Source of the DNA: Anaerosalibacter bizertensis
GTDB lineage: Bacteria; Bacillota; Clostridia; Tissierellales; Sporanaerobacteraceae
Direction: 5' to 3'
DNA length: 64,000 nt
Assembly: GCF_009696605.1 (NCBI RefSeq)
Contig: NZ_VULR01000013.1
Coordinates: 1 to 64,000, forward strand
Shown: positions 7,355-15,567 of the stretch, piece after piece
Position numbering within the stretch: position 1 is the stretch's first letter
Layout of the letters: every line of letters starts with the position of its first letter
The notes under the pieces: model-generated
What the model was told of the DNA's origin: nothing
The model's database searches: none
What the model saw: the letters and a program-made list of their open reading frames with translations, nothing else
Position numbers and translations under genes: made by a program

Positions 7355-8902
7355 ATGGCTGTAGAGTTAATAAAGGATAGCTTAAATATTGATGAGATAA
7401 AAGGAAAGGAAGAAGTACAAACATTGGCAGAGGCAGAAATATACTTAGAACAAACTAAGCCAGACATAGACAAAATACTTTGGGCTCAAGGCAAACCAGA
7501 AATAATTAGCACTAAAATAGTCAAAGATAAACTGTTAATTAGCGGGGTAGTAAATTTTAAGGTGGTTTACAAATCAACTGAAGAAAGTTCATCTATACAG
7601 CAAGTAGAGACCACTAGCGACTTTCGAGAAGAAATAGATATTGAAGGAATAAATAAAGAAATGGTAGGCAAAGGAAAAGTTAATATAGAACATATAGAAC
7701 ATGAAAAAGAAGATGAAAGAAAAATATCATTAAGAGCTTTAGTCAATATTGAAGGCAAGGTAGAAAGTAGTAGTTCAATAGAGATAGTTAAAGATATAAA
7801 AGGTGGAGAAGGATTAGAGACATTAAAAGAAAAAGTAAGGTATAATCATCTTTTGGGAGAAGGCTATACCCATACTCTCATTCATGAAGCTTTTGAAGTG
7901 GACGATGGTATGCCAGATATTGATGAAGTGTTAAAATTTGATTTAATGGCCTATGAAAATGAGTCTAAGGTAGTAGATGACAAAATAATAGTTTCGGGGA
8001 CTTTAGAGTGTTCTTTGGTATATTATGGAGGTAAGAAAATAAACTCTATAAAAAAAGAAATATCTTTTAATCATTTTGTGGACATAGAAGGAGCAATTAA
8101 GGATTCAGAAAGTCAAGTAAAAATGGATATAGAGTTTGCAAATTATGAAATAAAGGAGAATCTAGAAGGAAATTTAAGAATTTTAGATTTGGAGATAAAG
8201 GTTAAAATAGATGGAAAAGTATATGAACAAAGAGAAAAAGAGATAATATTGGATGCCTATTCTACTAAGAAAGAAATAGATCTTGAAAGAAAAAATATAG
8301 AGGTTGTAGAAAATGTAAAGGGATTGCAAAACAAAGAAATTATAGAGGGAAATATTGCTCATTCCTATTTTAAAGAAGTCTATAGTATAGAAGGAAGTTC
8401 TACAATATTGGATAGTAGAATAGTAGAAGATAAACTAATATTAGAAGGATTAATCATATTAAACATTATATATCTAGATTCTGATTCTGAGGAAATAAAC
8501 ACATTAAGGGAAGAAATACCTTTTAAAACTTATGTAGAATCTGAAGGAATAGATGAAACCATGGCTCCAGAAGTAGAAAGCATGGTAGAAGATATAGATT
8601 ATAAAATCAATGATAATAAATTGATATTAAAAGTTCATTTAAACAATTTAATTGAACTAAATAGAAGAAAGAATATAAATATTATTTTAAACTTGGAAGA
8701 AAAAGAAGAGTATATAGACAAAAGTAGAAGACCAAGTATTACTATATATATAGTACAAAGTGGTGACTCTCTATGGAATATAGCTAAAAGATATAATACT
8801 ACAGTAGATGATATTATTTCTTCTAATGATATTTCATCTCCAGATACACTGATGCCAGGAGAAAAAATAATAATAGAAAAAAATGTAGATATGAATTTTT
8901 AG
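7355..8902 (+). CDS. sipL: SipL-like spore coat morphogenetic protein (SPOCS domains plus LysM)
   Basis: A 515-residue protein with three successive SPOCS (DUF3794) domains (about 1-150, 155-305 and 310-455) and a C-terminal LysM (about 462-512, TIYIVQSGDSLWNIAKRYN). The order and length match Clostridioides difficile SipL, which binds the coat ATPase SpoIVA through its LysM and encases the forespore. SPOCS repeat signatures such as DIDKILWAQGKP and MPDIDEVLKFD are visible. ATG 7355 follows ATAGGGGGG. The next gene is ispE beyond a terminator, so it stands alone. Calling it SipL rests on architecture; other SPOCS-LysM coat proteins exist. Confidence 0.85.
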   Translation: MAVELIKDSLNIDEIKGKEEVQTLAEAEIYLEQTKPDIDKILWAQGKPEIISTKIVKDKLLISGVVNFKVVYKSTEESSSIQQVETTSDFREEIDIEGINKEMVGKGKVNIEHIEHEKEDERKISLRALVNIEGKVESSSSIEIVKDIKGGEGLETLKEKVRYNHLLGEGYTHTLIHEAFEVDDGMPDIDEVLKFDLMAYENESKVVDDKIIVSGTLECSLVYYGGKKINSIKKEISFNHFVDIEGAIKDSESQVKMDIEFANYEIKENLEGNLRILDLEIKVKIDGKVYEQREKEIILDAYSTKKEIDLERKNIEVVENVKGLQNKEIIEGNIAHSYFKEVYSIEGSSTILDSRIVEDKLILEGLIILNIIYLDSDSEEINTLREEIPFKTYVESEGIDETMAPEVESMVEDIDYKINDNKLILKVHLNNLIELNRRKNINIILNLEEKEEYIDKSRRPSITIYIVQSGDSLWNIAKRYNTTVDDIISSNDISSPDTLMPGEKIIIEKNVDMNF

Positions 8903-8930
8903 CCTTTAGGAGCTTTACCTAAAGGCCTTT
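8902..8930 (+). terminator. Intrinsic terminator after the sipL-like gene
   Basis: Nine-base stem GCCTTTAGG/CCTAAAGGC (8902-8910 and 8918-8926), seven-base loop, followed by CTTT. Confidence 0.75.
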
Positions 8931-8954
8931 ATTATTTATTACAAGATTTATATA

Positions 8955-8963
8955 TGTTATAAT
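8955..8963 (+). promoter_or_regulatory. Extended -10 promoter of ispE
   Basis: TG-T-TATAAT at 8955-8963, about 38 bases before the ispE start, just past the previous terminator. Confidence 0.5.
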
Positions 8964-9000
8964 AAACTTATTAAAACATAAGATAGAAGGAGAAAGATAT

Positions 9001-9855
9001 ATGGAAGAACTCATAATAGAGGCTTATGGAAAGGTCAATCTAGCATTAGATGTTATAAGGAAAAGAAATGATGGATATCATGATATAAATACAATTATGC
9101 AGCAAATTGATTTAAAAGACATTGTAACTATTAGGGATAGAGAGAAAGGAATAAAAATAGAATGTGATAATCCAGAAGTTCCAGTAGATTCCTCTAACTT
9201 AGTTTATACTGCTTGGGAGAAGATGAAAGAAAAAGCTAAAATCGATAGAGGTGTCCATATAATAATTGAAAAAAATATTCCGGTAGCATCTGGACTAGCT
9301 GGAGGAAGCACAGATGCAGCGGCAGTTCTTAAAGGATTGAACAAGCTTTGGAAATTAAACTTTTCAACAAAAGAGTTAATGGATATAGGCGTTAGTATAG
9401 GTGCAGATGTTCCTTATTGTATAATGGGAGGAACAGCTTTAGCAGAAGGAATTGGAGAAAAGTTAAAAATATTAAAAAGCTTCTCAAACAAACTTATTCT
9501 TTTAGCTAATCCAGGAATATCGGTATCTACTGCACATGTATACAATAGCCTGAGATTAGATAAGATAGAAAAAAGTCCTGATATGGACATGTTAGTTCAG
9601 GCAGTAGAAAATGATGATATATATACCTTGGCTAAAAATATGGGAAATGTATTAGAACAAGTAACTGTTGAAGAATTTAGTCAAATTAAAACTATAAAAG
9701 AAGATATGATAAGATATGGAGCCTTAGGCAGTTTAATGAGCGGCAGTGGACCTACAGTATTTGGACTATTCGATGATGAAAAAAAACTAGTGAAATGTAA
9801 GGAATATTTAGAGAAAAAAGTAGCTAAAGTTATAATAACTAAAACTATTGAATAA
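9001..9855 (+). CDS. ispE: 4-diphosphocytidyl-2-C-methyl-D-erythritol kinase (IspE)
   Basis: Kinase of the non-mevalonate isoprenoid pathway, phosphorylating CDP-methylerythritol at the 2-hydroxyl. This GHMP-superfamily protein of 284 residues shows the N-terminal AYGKVNLALDVIRKRNDGYH, the ATP-binding glycine loop PVASGLAGGSTDAAA and the C-terminal GSLMSGSGPTVFGLF. ATG 9001 follows AGGAGAAAG. Its stop codon overlaps the 5' arm of a long hairpin that covers the ribosome site of the next gene, which may uncouple the two. Confidence 0.95.
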   Translation: MEELIIEAYGKVNLALDVIRKRNDGYHDINTIMQQIDLKDIVTIRDREKGIKIECDNPEVPVDSSNLVYTAWEKMKEKAKIDRGVHIIIEKNIPVASGLAGGSTDAAAVLKGLNKLWKLNFSTKELMDIGVSIGADVPYCIMGGTALAEGIGEKLKILKSFSNKLILLANPGISVSTAHVYNSLRLDKIEKSPDMDMLVQAVENDDIYTLAKNMGNVLEQVTVEEFSQIKTIKEDMIRYGALGSLMSGSGPTVFGLFDDEKKLVKCKEYLEKKVAKVIITKTIE

Positions 9856-9913
9856 TATTCCCACTTCTTGTAGAAAATATATATTAGTACTAACTACAAG
9901 AGGTGGGAATATT
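9854..9913 (+). promoter_or_regulatory. Long hairpin sequestering the ribosome site of the next gene
   Basis: Twenty-base arms at 9854-9873 and 9894-9913 pair throughout with one G-U, loop of 20 bases. The 3' arm contains the Shine-Dalgarno AGAGGTGGG and reaches into TTG 9912. There is no T-run after it, so it is not a normal terminator. It would hide the start of the small membrane gene unless melted by translation, a protein or a ligand. Confidence 0.6.
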
Positions 9914-10115
9914 GTATTTTAAAATTGCGCTTAAAAATTTTTTTGATATTTATTTTTTAATATCTGTTCTATTTCCATCCTTATTTATTTTTTTTGTGGA
10001 TATACCAAATCTAAAAAGAGAAAACCTAAATAAAGAAGCCCAAATTGCCAAAATAATTGCTATTACATACATAATAGTAGGTCCTGCAACCTACTTATTT
10101 TTTAAAATAATATAG
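9912..10115 (+). CDS. Small two-helix membrane protein next to the germinant receptor
   Basis: About 67 residues with two hydrophobic helices (residues 11-28 and 46-64) and a charged loop between (NLKRENLNKEAQIAK). It resembles the short membrane proteins often found beside clostridial ger genes (CLC_0170 type), but that link is tentative. GTG 9903 is in frame; TTG 9912 is preferred because AAGAGGTGGG then sits at normal spacing. The gene ends 10 bases before the GerA-like gene and probably shares its transcript. Function unknown. Confidence 0.65.
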   Translation: MYFKIALKNFFDIYFLISVLFPSLFIFFVDIPNLKRENLNKEAQIAKIIAITYIIVGPATYLFFKII

Positions 10116-10125
10116 GAGGATTTTA

Positions 10126-11622
10126 ATGGAGAAAGGCGATCCTGTACATAAAAAATTAGATAAAAACATGAAAAAAATAAAGGATATATTTAAAAACTGT
10201 GATGATGTAGTATATAGGCAATTTAAAGTGGGAATAAATCAAGAGTTTTCCTTGGCCATAATATATGTAGACGGTCTTGTAAATAGTGATGCAATTAGTG
10301 ACTTTGCTTTAAGGCCCCTTTTAGAAACTGCCAGAAAAGTAGAACCAACCCCTCTAACTATAAGGGATAATCTTTATAGCTTAATTACAGAGGGAAATAT
10401 ATCTATAAGTGAAGTTAAAGAAGCAGAAACTATCAATGAAGTAGTAGATGCCGTTTTAGTAGGAGAAACAGCCCTTTTGATAGATGGCTATGAAAAAGTA
10501 GCTATACTATCTACAAGGGGCTGGGAAAAGAGGGGTATAGATGAACCGGAAACTGAAACTGTTATTAGGGGACCAAGAGATGGATTTACGGAAACTTTAA
10601 GGACCAATACAGTTTTAATTAGAAGAAGAATAAAAGATCCAAGACTAAAGGTAAAAATGGTTGAAATAGGTGAAAGGAGTAAAACCGATGTAGCAGTTTT
10701 GTATATAGAGGATATAGTAAATGAAAAATTATTATCTGAAGTAAAAGAAAGGCTAGAAAGAATAAAGATAGATGCAATTATAGAAAGTTCTGTTTTAGAA
10801 GAGCTTATAGAAGATAATTGTATATCGCCTTTTCCTCAAATGGAAAATACAGAAAGACCAGATTCAGTTGCTGCATCCTTATTAGAAGGAAGGGTTGCTT
10901 TGATAGTAGATAATACCCCGTTTGTACTTGTACTTCCAGCTACTTTAGGAACTTTCATGCAATCATCAGAAGACTACTACACAAGATGGGCAATAGCTAG
11001 TGTAGCTAGAATCATCAGGTATATTGCTGGATTTGTAGCTGTGTTGGCACCGGGCCTATATATTGCCACAACAGCATTTAATCCGGAACTACTTCCTACA
11101 GGATTAGCTTTCTATGTAGCTTCAACTAGGATAAATGTACCTTTTCCTGCAGTTGTAGAGGCTTTTGCTATGGAACTTACTATAGAGTTTTTAAGGGAAG
11201 CAGGAACTAGAATATCTGGGCCTATTGGTACAACTATTGGGATAGTAGGAGGACTTATAATAGGCCAGGCAGCAGTAGAAGCAGGCATAGTTAGTCCTTT
11301 AATGATTATAGTAGTAGCTTTAACTACAGTTGCTTCTTTTACCCTCCCTAGTTATGAATTTGCTGCAGGACTTAGATTTTATCGATTTATTATTATGATT
11401 TTAGCTGCTATATTAGGAATTTATGGAGTCATGCTAGGTCTTATTGTTATGGGAACCCATTTAGTCAAGCTAAACAGTTTTGGAATACCTTTTACTTCTC
11501 CATTTTCAGGATTAGGATTTAAAACAGGAGATTTAAAGGATGTATTAGTTAGAGTTCCTGTTAGCAAATCAAAACATAGACCAGATTTTACATTTCCAAA
11601 AGATAAAAAGAGGATTAAATAG
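10126..11622 (+). CDS. GerA-family spore germination protein, A subunit
   Basis: A subunit of a germinant receptor in the spore inner membrane. The 498-residue protein has the soluble N-terminal region (about 1-280, with DGLVNSDAISDFALRPLL and RGPRDGFTETLRTNTVLIRRRI) and a membrane domain (about 285-480) containing GLAFYVASTRINVPFPAVVEAF and EAGTRISGPIGTTIGIVGGL, both diagnostic of GerAA proteins. ATG 10126 follows TAGGAGG. It is first in a compact A-B-C set. The germinant cannot be read from sequence; in lysine- and peptide-fermenting relatives amino acids are usual. Confidence 0.95.
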   Translation: MEKGDPVHKKLDKNMKKIKDIFKNCDDVVYRQFKVGINQEFSLAIIYVDGLVNSDAISDFALRPLLETARKVEPTPLTIRDNLYSLITEGNISISEVKEAETINEVVDAVLVGETALLIDGYEKVAILSTRGWEKRGIDEPETETVIRGPRDGFTETLRTNTVLIRRRIKDPRLKVKMVEIGERSKTDVAVLYIEDIVNEKLLSEVKERLERIKIDAIIESSVLEELIEDNCISPFPQMENTERPDSVAASLLEGRVALIVDNTPFVLVLPATLGTFMQSSEDYYTRWAIASVARIIRYIAGFVAVLAPGLYIATTAFNPELLPTGLAFYVASTRINVPFPAVVEAFAMELTIEFLREAGTRISGPIGTTIGIVGGLIIGQAAVEAGIVSPLMIIVVALTTVASFTLPSYEFAAGLRFYRFIIMILAAILGIYGVMLGLIVMGTHLVKLNSFGIPFTSPFSGLGFKTGDLKDVLVRVPVSKSKHRPDFTFPKDKKRIK

Positions 11623-11631
11623 GGTGATAAT

Positions 11632-12720
11632 ATGGAAGAACATAAGATATCTAATGGTCAATTAAAAGCACTTATTATAACTGCTAATATAGGTGTAGGG
11701 ATATTATCCTTACCTAGTTCTATAGCTGATATTATGAATAATGCTGGATGGATTGCTATTGTACTTGGAGGATTGGCAACTTTGCCCTTTGTATATATAA
11801 TGAACAAATTAGCAGAAATGTATAGGGGAAGAATATTTTATGAATATGGGAAAGAAGTAGTTGGAAATATACTATTTAAAATATTTAATGTTGTGTATTT
11901 AACTTATTTTTTAGTTTTTTTAGCTTTTGTAGTTAGAATATTTGGAGAAGTAATAGAGGCTTATCTTTTACAGAATACACCAATAGAAGTTATAATACTT
12001 ACAATGCTTTTAGCTACATCTTATATAGGTAGAAGTGATATTAAGAGCATATCTAGAATGGCTTTTTTAATACTGTATATTATAGCTATATCAACTATAA
12101 TTTTTGTTATACTTTCATTGCCTACACTAGATCTTACTAATTTGTTTCCTGCTTTTAAATTCGATATAAAAGATATACCTAAAGGTGTATCAACTGTTTT
12201 TTTTAGCTATGTAGGATTTGAAATAATACTTATAGCTTTAGCATATGTAGAAGATAGTAAATCTACATTAAAGTTTAGCTTTCTTGGTATATTTTATACT
12301 ATTCTTATATATTTAGTTACATTCTTTATAACCCTTAGCCAATTTGGAATACATGAACTAAAAAAACAAATATGGCCCTCTATTTCTATTATGAGAGAGA
12401 TAGAGCTGCCAGGATTTTTCATAGAAAATTTAGATGGAATTATGATGGCTAGCTGGGTACTAGTAGTATTTGCCACTATGGGGCCTTTAATGTATGCATC
12501 AGGGGTTGTACTATCTAATTTGTTTAATACTAGGAAACACAATTTTTTTGTACTGCCTCTTGTAACTATAGTGATGATAATAGCATTAATTCCTGAAAGT
12601 TTAACCCAAGTGTATTCAACTATGGATATGATAGTAAGATACCTAGCCATTTTTGCCATAATCATAGCGCCAACAATATTATTTATAGTATCCCTTCTGA
12701 AAAGGAGGAAAAGGGTATGA
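11632..12720 (+). CDS. GerB-family spore germination permease, B subunit
   Basis: A 362-residue integral membrane protein of the amino acid/polyamine/organocation superfamily (spore permease family), with about ten hydrophobic helices. It is thought to hold the germinant-binding site of the receptor. The N-terminal ISNGQLKALIITANIGVGILSLPSSIA is typical. ATG 11632 follows AGGGTGATAAT. Its last codons overlap the start of the C subunit by four bases (ATGA), indicating translational coupling. Confidence 0.93.
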   Translation: MEEHKISNGQLKALIITANIGVGILSLPSSIADIMNNAGWIAIVLGGLATLPFVYIMNKLAEMYRGRIFYEYGKEVVGNILFKIFNVVYLTYFLVFLAFVVRIFGEVIEAYLLQNTPIEVIILTMLLATSYIGRSDIKSISRMAFLILYIIAISTIIFVILSLPTLDLTNLFPAFKFDIKDIPKGVSTVFFSYVGFEIILIALAYVEDSKSTLKFSFLGIFYTILIYLVTFFITLSQFGIHELKKQIWPSISIMREIELPGFFIENLDGIMMASWVLVVFATMGPLMYASGVVLSNLFNTRKHNFFVLPLVTIVMIIALIPESLTQVYSTMDMIVRYLAIFAIIIAPTILFIVSLLKRRKRV

Positions 12721-13841
12721 AAAAATATTTAATAATAATTATAGCTTTGATGGCAATTTTTCTCACAGGCTGTTGGGATGTAATAGAAATAAACGAAAGA
12801 ATATTTGTTACAGCTGTAGGAATAGATTTGAATGAAGATCCAAATATAGAAAATGAGTATTTAGTTACATATGTCTATCCAAATATTGCTTCCATAAAAG
12901 ACGGTGGAAGTCAAAAAGAGAATAAATTTGTAAAATCTACTGTTGTAGAAACGCCTTTTGAAGGGAGTAGGGAGTTAACTACTAGATTAGATAAACCTCT
13001 ATTTTTCAGACATATGAAGGTAATAGTTATAGGAGAAGAATTGTTAAAAAAACCAGATAAAATAAAAGAGTTTTTTGATGGATTAGGAAGAGATCCTAGA
13101 ATAAATAGGAAGGTTCAAATAATTGTAGCCCAAGGAAAGGCTAAAGATGTTCTAAGTACAAAAACTGAACAAGAGCTTGTGGTAGGTGGATATTTAAATG
13201 GTATGCTTAAGAATAAACAATTAGCTGCAAGATTTTCAAATCGAACCTTCTCGGATGTTATGAAAGATTTACAGGTTTCTAATGTTTCTATGATTCCTAG
13301 GGCTGTTCCTAAAAAAGATGAATTTAAACTATCTGGTTCGGCTATTATAAAAGATTATAGGCTGATAGGATGGCTTGGAGAAACAGAAAACAGTTTAGTT
13401 GCGTTGGTTAAAGGGGATGTAATATCTGAAATAGTAAATGTTCCTTACAAAGACACTATAGTTTCTTATATAATATCTAATGCTATATGCAAAAAAGATG
13501 TTCATGCCGATAATGAAAACATAAATGTAGATATAAATATATTTACTGAAGGTTATCTTCAAGAATATAAGTATGAAGGAGAAACCAATGCTTTTGACCA
13601 AGAATTTTTAAAAACAGTTGAAAAAAGGGTTAAGTATAAGATAGAGAAGGATTTAGAAAAGATAATAGGGGATATTCAAAATAAATATAATGCAGATATC
13701 CTATGTATAGGGGAACATATAAGTAAATTTGAGCCTGACCTTTGGAAAGAAATAGAAGAGGATTGGGATGAAATATTTCCTACTTTAAATATAAATGTCC
13801 ATGCTGATGTTAAGATAAGGAGAACTGGACTTACAAAATAA
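12717..13841 (+). CDS. Ger(x)C-family spore germination lipoprotein, C subunit
   Basis: A 374-residue lipoprotein, third part of the germinant receptor. The signal sequence ends in a lipobox, IFLTGC, with Cys19 as the predicted lipid anchor, followed by the family signature WDVIEINERIFVTAVGID. The middle (SRELTTRLDKPLFFRHMKVIVIGEELL) and C-terminal three-domain layout match GerAC proteins. It overlaps the B gene by four bases. A gap of 95 bases with no clear hairpin separates it from spoIIR. Confidence 0.93.
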   Translation: MKKYLIIIIALMAIFLTGCWDVIEINERIFVTAVGIDLNEDPNIENEYLVTYVYPNIASIKDGGSQKENKFVKSTVVETPFEGSRELTTRLDKPLFFRHMKVIVIGEELLKKPDKIKEFFDGLGRDPRINRKVQIIVAQGKAKDVLSTKTEQELVVGGYLNGMLKNKQLAARFSNRTFSDVMKDLQVSNVSMIPRAVPKKDEFKLSGSAIIKDYRLIGWLGETENSLVALVKGDVISEIVNVPYKDTIVSYIISNAICKKDVHADNENINVDINIFTEGYLQEYKYEGETNAFDQEFLKTVEKRVKYKIEKDLEKIIGDIQNKYNADILCIGEHISKFEPDLWKEIEEDWDEIFPTLNINVHADVKIRRTGLTK

Positions 13842-13936
13842 TTGTTAAAAATGAATAAAAAAATTAAAACAGCCAATACTTAGTAATAGATAAAGAAAAA
13901 GAAGCTGGACAAGGTTGGAAAAAGGAGGAAATAGAG

Positions 13937-14689
13937 ATGAAACATAAAAAGACAATTCTTATATGTTCTTTAATTACAGTTTTAATAATATACATAATAT
14001 TTCCATATATATCCTTAGAAAAAGAGGAAGCTGCTTTTCAGGGAAATGATAATATAATAAGATTTCATGTTATAGCAAATAGTGATTCTAAACCTGATCA
14101 AGAACTAAAACTAGAAGTTAGGGATAGAATATTGGAAGAAGTTGGAGGAGAATTTGATAGTTCTAAAAATATAGATGAATCTAGAAAAATAATAGAAGAA
14201 AATTTAAATAAGATTAAAAACATAGCAGAAGATCAAATAAAAAAAGAAGGGAAAGATTATAAAGTAGAAGTTTCTTTGGGAAATGATAATTTTCCTACAA
14301 AGACCTATGGAGATTTAACATTGCCTGCAGGAGAGTATGAAGCATTGAAAGTAGTCATAGGAGAAGGGAAAGGTAAAAATTGGTGGTGTGTAATGTTTCC
14401 ACCTCTATGCTTTGTAGATATAACCCATAGTGTATCTTCTGTGGATGAAGAAGAATTTAAAGAAGAAATTAACAAACAAGAAAAGGAAGATGAAGAAGCA
14501 AAAGAAGTAAAAGTGATGGAGGAAGAATATTTAGAAGAAGAAATAAAAGAAGAAAATGAAGAAGAAACGGATACTATAATAGTAGAAAAAGAAGAGGAAG
14601 AAGAACAGGAGATAGTTTTAAAATCAAAAGTAGCAGAATTATTTGAGAAAACAAAAACTCAAATGGCAAAAATGTTTGTAATTGAATAA
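13937..14689 (+). CDS. spoIIR: Stage II sporulation protein R (SpoIIR) with long acidic tail
   Basis: Signal protein exported from the forespore to trigger processing of pro-sigma-E by SpoIIGA in the mother cell. Residues 8-25 form the signal helix. Family hallmarks are RFHVIANSDSKPDQELKLEVRD and GKNWWCVMFPPLCFVD. The protein is 250 residues long; about 65 residues after the conserved core are almost wholly Glu/Lys/Asp (for example KVMEEEYLEEEIKEENEEET), an extension longer than usual in the family. ATG 13937 follows AAAGGAGG. A strong terminator overlaps the stop codon. Confidence 0.92.
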   Translation: MKHKKTILICSLITVLIIYIIFPYISLEKEEAAFQGNDNIIRFHVIANSDSKPDQELKLEVRDRILEEVGGEFDSSKNIDESRKIIEENLNKIKNIAEDQIKKEGKDYKVEVSLGNDNFPTKTYGDLTLPAGEYEALKVVIGEGKGKNWWCVMFPPLCFVDITHSVSSVDEEEFKEEINKQEKEDEEAKEVKVMEEEYLEEEIKEENEEETDTIIVEKEEEEEQEIVLKSKVAELFEKTKTQMAKMFVIE

Positions 14690-14725
14690 AAGGGTGAGTC
14701 AAGCAACTTTGACTCGCCCTTTATT
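14688..14725 (+). terminator. Intrinsic terminator after spoIIR
   Basis: Stem of about 15 pairs (arms 14688-14702 and 14709-14723, one G-U), six-base loop, with TTTATT in and after the 3' arm. Confidence 0.8.
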
Positions 14726-14811
14726 ACATTATATTTATATTCTTGAATAAAAAACGTAATTTTACAAAAAATAAGGAAGAAAATAATTTGTTAATTGAGA
14801 GGAGGATACTT

Positions 14812-15555
14812 TTGAAAAAAAGATTACTTAATAAAAGATTTCTTGCTATATTTTTAGTGGCAATAAGTGTTTTCTCAATAATGACTTTTTATGAATTTAA
14901 AAAACCTGTGGAAAGTTCAACGAAATATGAATATTATCAAGGTTCAAAAGTATTATATTGGGGAACTACTGGTCAAGATGTTAAAGATGTTCAGTGGAAA
15001 TTAAGAAATTGGAAATATTATAATGGCAAGGTAGATGGTATATATGGGGCAGATACTTATAGGGCTGTAAGAAGATTTCAAAGTAAAAATGGGCTAAAGG
15101 TAGACGGAGTTGTAGGATTGTCTACAGCAAGGGCTATGGGACTAAATTTTGCAACTGCTTCTAGGGGTGCAGTTCCTGCTACATCTACAGCAGGTATAAA
15201 TAGAAAAGACGATGTATATCTTCTAGCAAGGGCTATACACGGTGAAGCAAGAGGGGAGCCTTATGTAGGAAAAGTAGCAGTAGGAGCAGTAATATTAAAT
15301 AGGGTTAGACATCCATCTTTTCCTAATACAGTAGCTGGAGTTATATATCAACCACTAGCTTTTACAGCAGTAGCAGATGGTCAGATAAATTTAGCCCCTG
15401 GTAAAGATTCTATTAAGGCAGCAAGAGATGCTTTAAATGGATGGGATCCAACCTATGGTTCGATATACTATTGGAATCCAGCTACAGCTACTAGTAAGTG
15501 GATTTGGTCTAGAAAAGTAACACTTAAAATAGGTAAACACTGGTTTGGAATATAA
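14812..15555 (+). CDS. sleB: Spore cortex-lytic enzyme SleB
   Basis: Lytic transglycosylase that degrades muramic-lactam-containing spore cortex at germination. The 248-residue protein has an N-terminal signal/anchor helix, a peptidoglycan-binding domain (about 60-115, GTTGQDVKDVQWKLRNWKYY and YRAVRRFQSKNGLKVDGVVG) and a Hydrolase_2 catalytic domain (about 135-248) beginning LLARAIHGEARGEPYVGKVA, whose Glu is the expected catalytic acid. The frame opens at 14743, but TTG 14812 has a well-placed GAGGAGG and gives a proper signal peptide, so it is chosen. ypeB follows after 12 bases, the conserved pair. Confidence 0.93.
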   Translation: MKKRLLNKRFLAIFLVAISVFSIMTFYEFKKPVESSTKYEYYQGSKVLYWGTTGQDVKDVQWKLRNWKYYNGKVDGIYGADTYRAVRRFQSKNGLKVDGVVGLSTARAMGLNFATASRGAVPATSTAGINRKDDVYLLARAIHGEARGEPYVGKVAVGAVILNRVRHPSFPNTVAGVIYQPLAFTAVADGQINLAPGKDSIKAARDALNGWDPTYGSIYYWNPATATSKWIWSRKVTLKIGKHWFGI

Positions 15556-15567
15556 GGAGGGATTTTA

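Noticed and set aside
12294-12665. A 123-codon minus-strand frame opposite the GerB-like gene
   Set aside because: No ribosome site or domain; it mirrors a membrane-protein gene of strong family match.
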